Shown here in pieces: positions 7,501-15,141 of a stretch of 64,000 nt of DNA. Source of the stretch: Andreesenia sp964489735 (lineage in GTDB: Bacteria; Bacillota; Clostridia; Tissierellales; Gottschalkiaceae); assembly GCA_964489735.1 (NCBI GenBank), contig CAZBAL010000004.1, forward strand, positions 34,108 through 98,107. Direction: 5' to 3'. How positions within the stretch are numbered: position 1 is the stretch's first letter; every line of letters starts with the position of its first letter. The position numbers and the translations under genes were made by a program. The notes below the pieces were generated by a model. That model made no database searches. It was given only the letters and a program-made list of their open reading frames with translations, and had not been told where the DNA came from.

Positions 7501-7723
7501 CCGTTTATCTTAAAACAAGCTTTAAAAAAGTTCTTATATGAGAATTGCGAGAAATGAGAATCCATAAATATTAAAGTGAAATTTTTGTGATGAGTTTGTG
7601 ATGAGAAAGAACGGCATATAAGAAAAACTTATAGAAGGGAGATAATCCAATCATTCTCTATATGATATATATCGTATATATGTATGGTGAGAGATGATAT
7701 ACGGTTGGATTAAATTTGAAACT

Positions 7724-8350
7724 ATGAAAAGATTTTTAAAAGGAATTGGTATATTCGCAGCAGCTTCCATTATTATGGTAGGCTGCAGTAGTGATAATGG
7801 AAAAAATGGGGAAGTAAATGATAAAGAAAGCACAGAAATTACAGAAAGTGCAGAAAAATCTGGAAAGACTGATGAAGAAGCTTCGAAAGATAAAGGCAAT
7901 GAAGATACAGTGTCTGAGCCTAAAAGAAGTATTCCTGAAGTAGGAGATGATGCTCCTGAGATAGATATTACTAATCTTGAAGATGGCAGCTCAGTGGGGC
8001 TGGAGAATCTAAAAGGAAAAAGGACACTTATAAATTTCTTTGCTACTTGGTGTGGTCCATGTAAAGTAGAAATGCCTGATTTAGACAAGTTGTACGAAAA
8101 CTATGGTGAAGAGTACAATATAGTTGCTATTTCTTCTGGGGAATCTGAAGAGGATCTTAAAAAGTATAAGGAGGATATGAAATTAAATCTTCCAATATAT
8201 AAGGATAGCTCTGATACTAAAACAGTGAAAAACTATTTTGTAAGAGTTGTTCCTACAAGTTATATGCTTGATGAGAATGGAAAGATAGAGATGATTGTAC
8301 CAGGAGTTATTAGTTATGAAGATATGGAAAAATTAATAAAGGGTGAGTAA
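7724..8350 (+). CDS. Thioredoxin-like lipoprotein (TlpA/ResA family)
   Basis: A lipoprotein signal (KRFLKGIGIF...IMVGC, lipid-modified Cys about 21) is followed by a charged low-complexity linker of about 50 residues and a TlpA/ResA thioredoxin domain with FFATWCGPCKVEMP. It should act outside the membrane, accepting electrons from CcdA to reduce surface disulfides. ATG 7724 gives a canonical lipoprotein signal, but an in-frame ATG at 7694 adds ten residues; neither has a good ribosome binding site. The gene ends 1 nt before the HesB-like selenoprotein. Confidence 0.85.
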   Translation: MKRFLKGIGIFAAASIIMVGCSSDNGKNGEVNDKESTEITESAEKSGKTDEEASKDKGNEDTVSEPKRSIPEVGDDAPEIDITNLEDGSSVGLENLKGKRTLINFFATWCGPCKVEMPDLDKLYENYGEEYNIVAISSGESEEDLKKYKEDMKLNLPIYKDSSDTKTVKNYFVRVVPTSYMLDENGKIEMIVPGVISYEDMEKLIKGE

Positions 8351-8351
8351 T

Positions 8352-8621
8352 ATGGAGATACAGGTATCTGAAAAAGCTTTAAATAGAATAAAGGAGATTC
8401 AGACTGATATTAGAAAGCCTAGAATATACAGAGCTGGAGCATGTTGAAGCGGAATAATACTGGGACTTGTAGTTTCAGAGGCTGTTCATGGTGATGAGAC
8501 CGTGAGTGTTGAAGGTATAGATTTTAAGGTGGATCCAGAGCTGAATAAGTATGTATCAAAAGTGTTTGTTGACTATGCTGAAGCGGGAATAAGAATGGGT
8601 TTTTCAGTAAAAAAACTATAA
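8352..8621 (+). CDS. HesB-like selenoprotein, UGA read as selenocysteine
   Basis: Reading through the in-frame TGA at 8445-8447 gives an uninterrupted 89-residue protein starting MEIQVSEKALNRIKEI, with Cys31-Sec32 in RAGAC-U-SGIILGL and ending FSVKKL. This matches the HesB-like selenoprotein family, relatives of A-type iron-sulfur carriers with a conserved Cys-Sec pair. Without recoding, the gene would be two fragments with no separate start for the second. It begins 1 nt after the thioredoxin-like lipoprotein gene, so the two are co-translated. The biochemical role is unknown; a redox function of the C-U pair is inferred. The sel genes are not in this window. Confidence 0.85.
8451..8476 (+). 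promoter_or_regulatory. Candidate bacterial SECIS hairpin
   Basis: Just after the UGA, GAA (8452-8454) can pair with TTC (8474-8476) and ACT (8459-8461) with AGT (8471-8473), leaving a loop GGGACTTGT that starts with G about 14 nt after the UGA. The position and loop G suit a bacterial SECIS, but the stem is short and assigned by eye. Confidence 0.4.
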
Positions 8622-8655
8622 ATTCAAAATAAAAAAGCAAAAAACATCTGATTTA

Positions 8656-8685
8656 TTGTTTAGTATTCGATTAACTGGGTATAAT
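8656..8685 (+). promoter_or_regulatory. Promoter of the 5-formyl-THF cyclo-ligase gene
   Basis: TTGTTT (8656-8661), an 18-bp spacer and TATAAT (8680-8685), about 45 bp before the start codon. Confidence 0.6.
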
Positions 8686-8730
8686 GTTACTGGTTGGAAT
8701 TAAGAAAAAATCGAATATGGAGGAATTGGA

Positions 8731-9315
8731 ATGCTTTTCGCTTCAAAAGCAGATGCTAGAAACATGTTTATCAGGAAGAGAGAGAAGATGTCTGATGAGG
8801 AGGTAAGAACACTCGGAGACAAGATAAACTCTACTGTAATGAGATTACCACAGTATAAAAATGCAAAAACTATTATGTTATATCTAAACTTCAATAATGA
8901 AATCTGCAGTAAAGAATTAATTGAGGATTCGTTTTCTAAAGGAAGAAGAGTCGTAATTCCTTATTGTAAGAAAGAAGGGTTGGAAATTTTGCCAACAGAA
9001 CTGAGAGATGTCGAAATAGAGCTGGAAAGAACTAAATTCGGATATTTAGAGACAAAAGAAGAACATCTTAAGCTGGTAGATATAGAGGAGATAGATTTGA
9101 TAATAGTTCCAGGACTTGCATTCGACAAATCATGTCATAGACTTGGATTTGGAGCTGGTTATTATGATAGATTTTTGAGTAAGCTGGGTGGTAAAACTGA
9201 AACTATAGGGGTAGCATATGATTTTCAGATTCTGGATATAATACCGGAACTGGAACTGACAGACATCCCTTTAGACTATGTTGTAACAGAGAAAAGAATT
9301 ATAATAAAACCTTAA
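8731..9315 (+). CDS. 5-formyltetrahydrofolate cyclo-ligase
   Basis: The 194-residue enzyme converts 5-formyl-THF to 5,10-methenyl-THF with ATP. Signature motifs are the late LGFGAGYYDRFL nucleotide/folate-binding loop, IIVPGLAFD and the N-terminal basic ARNMFIRKRE region. GGAGGAATTGG precedes the ATG. It is monocistronic, with its own promoter and a terminator that begins at the stop codon. Confidence 0.93.
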   Translation: MLFASKADARNMFIRKREKMSDEEVRTLGDKINSTVMRLPQYKNAKTIMLYLNFNNEICSKELIEDSFSKGRRVVIPYCKKEGLEILPTELRDVEIELERTKFGYLETKEEHLKLVDIEEIDLIIVPGLAFDKSCHRLGFGAGYYDRFLSKLGGKTETIGVAYDFQILDIIPELELTDIPLDYVVTEKRIIIKP

Positions 9316-9357
9316 AGGCTATCACATTATTTTACTGGTTATTTTGTGATAGCCTTT
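9314..9357 (+). terminator. Terminator of the cyclo-ligase gene
   Basis: A perfect 13-bp stem AAAGGCTATCACA (9314-9326)/TGTGATAGCCTTT (9345-9357) overlaps the stop codon. Confidence 0.9.
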
Positions 9358-9390
9358 AATTAAGTTATTGTCTGAATGGAGGTTGAGAAT

Positions 9391-10122
9391 ATGAATAAAT
9401 GTAAGATGTCTATAGATTCAGACTTTTGTAAACACTGTAAAGGAAAATACTGCGCACAGAAAATATCAATTTTTGAAAAATTGGATGATGTGGAGCTTAA
9501 AGATTTAACATCAAAAATTATAAATAAAAAATACTCTAAGAATGAAATAATTTTTTTTGAAGGAGACAGTCCATCAAAACTGTTTTTAATTAACACGGGA
9601 AGAGTTAAGGTATATAAACATACGAAAGATGGTAAAGAGCAGATTCTTTATATTCTTTCAGAGGGTGACTTTGTTGGGGATGCGAGTATTTTCACGGATG
9701 AAAATATGAAGTACAATGCTGAAACAATTGAGGAGACTAGTATATGTGAGCTCTCCAAGCAGGATTTTAAAGAAATTATACAGCAAAATCCCAATATAGC
9801 TATAAAAGTTCTAAAAACAGCGTATGAAAGAATAGATAGGCTTCAGGAGCTTATAACCAGTTTGAGTACTAAAGATATTGAATCCAGAATAGCAGGCCTG
9901 CTCCTTGGATTTATTAAAGATTTTGGGTCGCCAAAGATGGACGGTATAGAAATGGAAATTCCATTCAGCAGAGAAGATCTTGCTAATTATATAGGAGTGA
10001 CCAGAGAAACAATAAGCAGAAAACTCAGCTTGATGCAGGAAGAAGGAATTCTCGAGATGAGGGGAAATAAGAATATCAAAATACTGGATTTAAAACTTTT
10101 AGAGAATAAATACGAAGTCTAA
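9391..10122 (+). CDS. FNR-type Crp-family regulator with iron-sulfur cysteines
   Basis: The 243-residue protein has an N-terminal Cys cluster C4, C13-x2-C16-x4-C21, a cyclic-nucleotide-type beta-barrel (about 30-120), a dimer helix and a C-terminal winged helix. C119 (SICEL) aligns in context with Cys122 of E. coli FNR (VCEIP), so C13/C16/C21/C119 plausibly hold a [4Fe-4S] cluster that senses oxygen. The recognition helix VTRETISRKL has the FNR E-x-x-S-R triad that reads TTGAT half-sites. ATG 9391 follows GGAGGTTGAG; an ATG at 9376 lies before it. Two perfect TTGAT-N4-ATCAA boxes occur in this window. copA lies directly downstream, so copper or redox control cannot be excluded. Confidence 0.88.
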   Translation: MNKCKMSIDSDFCKHCKGKYCAQKISIFEKLDDVELKDLTSKIINKKYSKNEIIFFEGDSPSKLFLINTGRVKVYKHTKDGKEQILYILSEGDFVGDASIFTDENMKYNAETIEETSICELSKQDFKEIIQQNPNIAIKVLKTAYERIDRLQELITSLSTKDIESRIAGLLLGFIKDFGSPKMDGIEMEIPFSREDLANYIGVTRETISRKLSLMQEEGILEMRGNKNIKILDLKLLENKYEV

Positions 10123-10226
10123 AGAGATAGGTTTTCAAATATCTCTTTACTTATTATTAATTCTATATGATAATGAATATTATAATAGATTTCATTAAAA
10201 ATATGAATCCGCAAGGAGGGTTTGAT

Positions 10227-12392
10227 ATGAATAAGTTGAAATTGGATATTGGAGGAATGACTTGTGCAGCATGTTCATCTAGGATAGAGAAAGTGCTGAA
10301 TAGGAATGAAAACATATCTAATGCTGTAGTTAACTTGGCTGCAGCTAAAGCAATTGTAGAACATGATGATAATATAGATACTGAACAGATCATATCAATT
10401 GTCGAAAACTTAGGATTTACAGCAAAAGAAGAAGTTGCAGGGGTCGATATGGAAAAAGAAAACAGGGAAAAGGAACTCAAAAAGCTAAAAACACTTTTAG
10501 TTATTTCCACAATACTCACAATTCCACTGTTTTCAGCTATGTTTTTCCATATGGCGGGTGTGCATAATATATTGATGAATGGATGGTTTCAGCTGGCATT
10601 GGCTACACCGGTTCAGTTTATAATTGGAGCCAGATTTTACAAAGGAGCTGTGAAGTCTCTTAGAGGCGGATCGGCAAATATGGATGTATTGATTGCGCTT
10701 GGAACTTCAGCGGCATATTTCTACAGCCTATACCATGTATTAGTTGGAATAGATGTTTACTATTTTGAATCGTCTGCTATGATTATAACCCTTATACTTT
10801 TAGGGAAAACTTTAGAAACTGTTGCAAAAGGAAAGACTTCAGAAGCTATAAAAAATCTTATGGGTCTGGCACCGAATACAGCAGTAGTTATAAAAGATGG
10901 TGAGGAAAGAACTGTAGATATAGATGAAGTTATGGTAGGAGATATTATCTTAGTTAAGCCCGGAGAGAAGATCCCGGTTGATGGAAGAGTCATAGAGGGT
11001 AGTACAACTGTGGATGAGGCTATGTTGACTGGAGAGAGTATGCCTGCAAAAAAAGAAGTTGGTGATGAAGTTACAGGAGGAACTATTAATAATAATGGAG
11101 CAATAAAGTTCGAGGCATTGAGAGTAGGAAAAGACACTGCGCTTTCTCAGATAATAAAGCTGGTTGAAGATGCTCAGGGCTCAAAAGCACCGGTTCAGAG
11201 ACTTGCCGACAAAATATCTGGAATATTCGTACCGGTAGTTGTTATAATTGCCATACTGACTTTCATAGTCTGGATGATAGTAACTAAGGGAGATATGAAT
11301 AAATCTCTAATATCAGCTGTAGCCGTTCTGGTAATTGCTTGCCCTTGTGCATTAGGTTTAGCAACGCCTACGGCGATTATGGTTGGAACAGGAAAAGGAG
11401 CTGAGAATGGGATCCTGATAAAGTCAGGAGAACATTTGGAAAAGGCTCACAGTATTGACTCTATAATTTTAGATAAGACAGGTACAATAACAGAAGGTAA
11501 ACCTGTTGTAACAGATATATATGTCGATGGAATAGATGAAAATGAATTGGTATTTCTTACAGCAACAGCAGAAAAAAACTCGGAGCATCCGCTTGGAGAA
11601 GCGATTGTAAATTATGCTTTAGAAAAGAAGATAGCTTTAGGAGAAATATCAGAGTTTGAATCGATAACCGGAAAAGGAATAGATGCGATTATTTCTGATA
11701 AGAAAGTGACAGTAGGAAATAGATATCTTATGGATTCTTTAAATATAGATATATCAAATATATCAGAAAAAAAGTCAGATTTAGAAGATGACGGAAAAAC
11801 TGCAATAGTTGTAGCAGTTGATGGAAAAGCAGTTGGAGTAGTTGCAGTTGCAGATACTGTAAAATCTAGCTCTAAGGAAGCGATAGAAGAGCTTAAGAAG
11901 ATGGATATAGATATCTATATGATGACAGGTGATAATGAGAAAACTGCCAAAGCTATTGGTAGACAGGTTGGTATAGATGAGGATAAAATATTTGCAGAAG
12001 TATTGCCAGAAAACAAAGCTGCAAAAGTTGAAGAACTCAAAGTAAAAGGAAAAGTTGTGGGAATGGTAGGAGATGGAATAAATGATGCTCCTGCATTGGC
12101 TAGTGCAGATACTGGATTTGCTATAGGAACAGGGACTGATATAGCAATGGAAGCTTCAGATGTAACTCTTATGAAAGGTGATTTAAGAATGATTCCTAAA
12201 TCTATATACCTGAGCAAGAGAACTATGAGGACCATATATCAGAATCTATTCTGGGCTTTTGGTTACAATACGCTTGGAATTCCAGTTGCGGCATTAGGTT
12301 TCCTGAACCCTATGATAGCCGGTGCTGCAATGGCATTCAGTTCTGTATCAGTTCTTACGAATTCGCTTAGACTTAAGAGATTGAAACTGTAA
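10227..12392 (+). CDS. copA: Copper-exporting P1B-type ATPase
   Basis: The 721-residue ATPase has one N-terminal metal-binding domain (GMTCAAC, Cys 13 and 16), the transmembrane C-P-C motif (ACPCALGLATPTAI), the phosphorylation site DKTGTITEG, SEHPLGEAI (P1B His-Pro) and GDGINDAPAL. The last helices carry GYNTLGIPVAALG and AFSSVSVLTNSLRL, the CopA Cu(I) signature (Y-N and M-x-x-S-S). It should expel Cu(I) from the cytoplasm. ATG 10227 is set by AAGGAGGG; earlier in-frame ATGs lack a binding site. No CsoR or CopZ gene is adjacent; the upstream neighbour is the FNR-type regulator. Confidence 0.94.
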   Translation: MNKLKLDIGGMTCAACSSRIEKVLNRNENISNAVVNLAAAKAIVEHDDNIDTEQIISIVENLGFTAKEEVAGVDMEKENREKELKKLKTLLVISTILTIPLFSAMFFHMAGVHNILMNGWFQLALATPVQFIIGARFYKGAVKSLRGGSANMDVLIALGTSAAYFYSLYHVLVGIDVYYFESSAMIITLILLGKTLETVAKGKTSEAIKNLMGLAPNTAVVIKDGEERTVDIDEVMVGDIILVKPGEKIPVDGRVIEGSTTVDEAMLTGESMPAKKEVGDEVTGGTINNNGAIKFEALRVGKDTALSQIIKLVEDAQGSKAPVQRLADKISGIFVPVVVIIAILTFIVWMIVTKGDMNKSLISAVAVLVIACPCALGLATPTAIMVGTGKGAENGILIKSGEHLEKAHSIDSIILDKTGTITEGKPVVTDIYVDGIDENELVFLTATAEKNSEHPLGEAIVNYALEKKIALGEISEFESITGKGIDAIISDKKVTVGNRYLMDSLNIDISNISEKKSDLEDDGKTAIVVAVDGKAVGVVAVADTVKSSSKEAIEELKKMDIDIYMMTGDNEKTAKAIGRQVGIDEDKIFAEVLPENKAAKVEELKVKGKVVGMVGDGINDAPALASADTGFAIGTGTDIAMEASDVTLMKGDLRMIPKSIYLSKRTMRTIYQNLFWAFGYNTLGIPVAALGFLNPMIAGAAMAFSSVSVLTNSLRLKRLKL

Positions 12393-12422
12393 TCAGATAA
12401 ATTGCGATTAAAACTTTTAATT

Positions 12423-12456
12423 AATTAGAGCCCTTTCTTTAGGAAGGGCTCTAATT
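12423..12456. terminator. Terminator after copA
   Basis: AATTAGAGCCCTTTC (12423-12437) pairs with GGAAGGGCTCTAATT (12442-12456) over a 15-bp stem with one G-T wobble. A TATAAT-like element for corA begins at 12461. Confidence 0.85.
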
Positions 12457-12505
12457 ATGTTATAATTAAAACTGAAAATAGGATTTATGTAAGGGAGGTT
12501 AAGCC

Positions 12506-13453
12506 TTGCTAGATATATACAAATCAACTCTCGATGGAGAGCTTGAAAAAATTGATGAATTTGAAAATGGATCATGGATAAATCTGACTAACCCAACGAA
12601 TGAAGAGATAGATCTCATAGTTGAAGAACTAGGTGTTGAGAAAGACTTAATAGTAGATCCGCTAGACTTGGAAGAGAGTCCCAGACTTGAAATAGAAGAA
12701 GATTATATGTCTGTAATCATAGATATACCTATACTTGAAGAAGACTTGCCTGATAAAGATGAGTACAGTCATTTCTTGACTATACCTATAGGTATAATAA
12801 TTCTTGAAAACCATATCATTACCGTATGCATTGAAGAGACAAATATACTTAAGATGTTTGAAGAAAACAAAGTTAAATCTTTTTTTACATTTAAAAAGAA
12901 CAGGTTCTTACTCTTATTATTATACAAGACATCTATTAAATACTTACTGTATCTGAAGCAGATAGACAGAAGAAGTTCTGCTATGCAGAAAGTGCTGACA
13001 AAATCGACTAGAAATGAGGAACTGTTTAAATTTCTTGAACTTGAGAACAGTCTGATATATTTTTCGACTTCGCTTAAAGCCAATGAAATGGTTTTGGAGA
13101 AGCTGTTAAAAGTGGAAAGTCTGAGAAAATATGAGGAAGATACGGATCTGCTTGAGGACGTAATTATAGAGAACAAGCAGGCCATAGAAATGACAAATAT
13201 ATACAGCAATATATTAGTGGGTACAATGGATACCTTTGCATCCATAATATCTAACAATCAGAACACCGTAATGAAACTGTTAGCCATAGCTACAATAGCT
13301 CTTTCGATTCCGAACATAATAACAAGTTTCTATGGAATGAACGTTAAGCTGCCCTTTGCAAACAATCCGAACGCATCATTTATCATATTGGTCGGTGCAT
13401 TTGTAATATCAATTGTAATTACGTTTTTATTCTCTAAAAAGACGCCTTTTTAG
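12506..13453 (+). CDS. corA: CorA-family divalent cation channel
   Basis: The 315-residue protein has a large cytoplasmic N-terminal alpha/beta domain, a long helix and two C-terminal transmembrane segments separated by the pore signature YGMNVKLPF (G-M-N). The family takes up Mg2+ and sometimes Co2+ or Ni2+. Translation starts at TTG 12506, set by AAGGGAGG 8 nt upstream. It has no operon partners. The cytoplasmic MCELLSN-type metal sensor is unrelated by position. Confidence 0.93.
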   Translation: MLDIYKSTLDGELEKIDEFENGSWINLTNPTNEEIDLIVEELGVEKDLIVDPLDLEESPRLEIEEDYMSVIIDIPILEEDLPDKDEYSHFLTIPIGIIILENHIITVCIEETNILKMFEENKVKSFFTFKKNRFLLLLLYKTSIKYLLYLKQIDRRSSAMQKVLTKSTRNEELFKFLELENSLIYFSTSLKANEMVLEKLLKVESLRKYEEDTDLLEDVIIENKQAIEMTNIYSNILVGTMDTFASIISNNQNTVMKLLAIATIALSIPNIITSFYGMNVKLPFANNPNASFIILVGAFVISIVITFLFSKKTPF

Positions 13454-13492
13454 TACAAAAAACAAATATTATTAAAAAAACTACAATAAAAG

Positions 13493-13562
13493 TTGACAAA
13501 CGATAACATTATATATTATAATGGTAAATTTATTTGACATAAATGTGTATACATGGTATAAT
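13493..13562 (+). promoter_or_regulatory. Two tandem consensus promoters of veg
   Basis: P1: TTGACA (13493-13498), 18 bp, TATAAT (13517-13522). P2: TTGACA (13534-13539), exactly 17 bp, TATAAT (13557-13562) with an extended TGG. P2 is a full consensus sigma-A promoter. B. subtilis veg is likewise driven by very strong tandem promoters. Confidence 0.9.
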
Positions 13563-13599
13563 TGTCATGTGTCATTTATTGATGAAAAGAGGTGATTGT

Positions 13600-13836
13600 T
13601 TGTCAAAATCATTATCAAAAATCAAAGAAAGTATTGAAAATTGTTTAGGAAGAGAAGTAAGACTGAAAGCGGACAAAGGTAGAAAAAGAATAGTAGAAAA
13701 GAGCGGAGTAATAGAAGGTGTTTATCCGAGCATATTCTGTGTAAAGATAAACGGTGGAGACCACAATTCTAGGATCGTCTCGTACAGCTATTCAGATATT
13801 CTAACGGAGACTGTTCAGATAACTCTTGTTGACTAG
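13600..13836 (+). CDS. veg: Veg protein (stress/biofilm-related small protein)
   Basis: This 78-residue Veg-family protein contains CLGREVRLKADKGRKR and SGVIEGVYPSIFCVKI. B. subtilis Veg stimulates biofilm-matrix gene expression and is very strongly transcribed. The TTG start at 13600 follows AAGAGGTGATTG; an ATG further up (13543) overlaps the promoter region and is not credible. It is a remnant of the rsmA-veg-ispE gene order. Confidence 0.9.
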   Translation: MSKSLSKIKESIENCLGREVRLKADKGRKRIVEKSGVIEGVYPSIFCVKINGGDHNSRIVSYSYSDILTETVQITLVD

Positions 13837-13873
13837 TAAGTACTATATGTTTTAGAAGCAAATCACCAATTAT

Positions 13874-13907
13874 ACCTAAGTAATCTGATTACTTAGGTTA
13901 TTTTTTT
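13874..13907 (+). terminator. Terminator of veg
   Basis: A perfect 11-bp stem ACCTAAGTAAT/ATTACTTAGGT with a CTG loop, then TTATTTTTTT. Confidence 0.93.
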
Positions 13908-13934
13908 GACTAATTGACAAAATGTAAGTATAAT
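13906..13934 (+). promoter_or_regulatory. Promoter of the L,D-transpeptidase gene
   Basis: TTGACT (13906-13911), 17 bp, TATAAT (13929-13934). The -35 box overlaps the T-tract of the veg terminator. Confidence 0.7.
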
Positions 13935-14008
13935 TATTGTATAAATATAGAGTATCAAAATGTAAGTTAGGTTAGATTTTAGAGAAAATATATAGGGAGG
14001 CTGAGTAT

Positions 14009-14983
14009 ATGAGTCAAAGCCGATCTCAAATGATGGAATATAAGAGAAGAAAAAGAGCACGTGAAAGAGCAAGAATGAGAAGAAGACGAGTTCTTATGCT
14101 TAAAAGAATAAGGGCCTTAGTATTGCTTTTAGTATTCATAGGGATTAGCTATTGGAGTTACGGGGCTATATCTTCAAAACTATCTGATAGAAAAGCTGAA
14201 AATACGACAGTAAGCACAGCAAACACGAATAATAAGAAAGTTGCAACCACTAAGAAGGCAGATGAAAAGCCTGCTAGTGTGACTGAACTTAAAGCAGAAA
14301 ATGAAATGCCTAAAGTTGAGAGACCTTCTGATGTAGAAAAACCAGTGACTAAAGACAATTCACCTGTAATGGGAATTGCACTTGATGTAATTGAGAGAGA
14401 TGGAATTACAAAAGTGTACAGATCTCCCGATACACAGAGTGAAGTTCTGCTACAACTTAAGGATAATGACAGAATTGAAGTAACAGAAGCGCTTATTGGC
14501 GGTTGGTTCAAAGTTAATCTGCCTGAAGGTGGGGAAGGGTTTGTTGAGTCTGTAAGAGTTAGACTGGACAGAATTCCTAAGCATAAATATGATAAAGATT
14601 CGGCAGAATACACTATGATTTTAAGTCAGGATAATCAGAAGCTGAGAATCTATAACAACGGTAAAGAAGTGCTTGAAAGTACAGTTTCATGTGGAGTTGA
14701 AGCTGAGTTCACTCCTAGAGGAGTTTTCGTAATAGACAAAGGACATAGTGGAGAGTGGGATTTTGCAAATGCGGTTGATGAAGGATATCAGTATTTTACT
14801 GCATTCTATAGTCATGGGTATTTAATGCACTCAATAACTATGGATAAGGATAAGAAAGTTATCACTGAGGAAGCTGCTAAGCTGGGAACAGCAGCTAGCC
14901 ATGGCTGTGTTAGACTTCCGATACCAGTGGCGAAGTATATATATGAGAATGTACCAGCTAAGTCAATTTTAATAATAGAATAA
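14009..14983 (+). CDS. Membrane-anchored L,D-transpeptidase with SH3 domain
   Basis: The 324-residue protein has a very basic N-terminus (about 30 residues, mostly Arg/Lys), one transmembrane segment (about 32-52), a Thr/Lys-rich linker, an SH3-like domain (about 125-185) and a C-terminal YkuD domain with HGYLMHS and catalytic ASHGCVRLP. YkuD enzymes make 3-3 peptidoglycan cross-links outside the membrane. GGGAGGCTGAG precedes the ATG. It is transcribed alone between veg and ispE. Confidence 0.92.
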   Translation: MSQSRSQMMEYKRRKRARERARMRRRRVLMLKRIRALVLLLVFIGISYWSYGAISSKLSDRKAENTTVSTANTNNKKVATTKKADEKPASVTELKAENEMPKVERPSDVEKPVTKDNSPVMGIALDVIERDGITKVYRSPDTQSEVLLQLKDNDRIEVTEALIGGWFKVNLPEGGEGFVESVRVRLDRIPKHKYDKDSAEYTMILSQDNQKLRIYNNGKEVLESTVSCGVEAEFTPRGVFVIDKGHSGEWDFANAVDEGYQYFTAFYSHGYLMHSITMDKDKKVITEEAAKLGTAASHGCVRLPIPVAKYIYENVPAKSILIIE

Positions 14984-15010
14984 TCATATGCAAATGTAAT
15001 ATAGGTCAGA

Positions 15011-15044
15011 AAAACAAGGGAGCTTAGAGTTCCCTTGTTTTTTT
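15011..15044 (+). terminator. Terminator of the L,D-transpeptidase gene
   Basis: AAAACAAGGGAGCT/AGTTCCCTTGTTTT, a 14-bp stem with a TAG loop and one G-T pair, then T residues. Confidence 0.92.
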
Positions 15045-15069
15045 AATATCAGCCAAGATATAATAAAAA

Positions 15070-15107
15070 TTGATATAGACCCAATATTTATAGTATAATA
15101 AATATTG
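15070..15107 (+). promoter_or_regulatory. ispE operon promoter with overlapping palindrome
   Basis: TTGATA (15070-15075), 18 bp, TATAAT (15094-15099). A perfect inverted repeat CAATATTTAT (15082-15091)/ATAAATATTG (15098-15107) brackets the -10 box, as a repressor operator would. The operon encodes a GntR regulator as its second gene. Confidence 0.6.
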
Positions 15108-15141
15108 TATTAAGATTAGTACAAGAGAGATGGTGATGTTT

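Noticed and set aside
8445..8447. TGA read as a stop, making the HesB-like gene a pseudogene
   Set aside because: The frame continues without other stops to a natural end, the TGA is at the family's Cys-Sec position, and no restart codon with a binding site follows.
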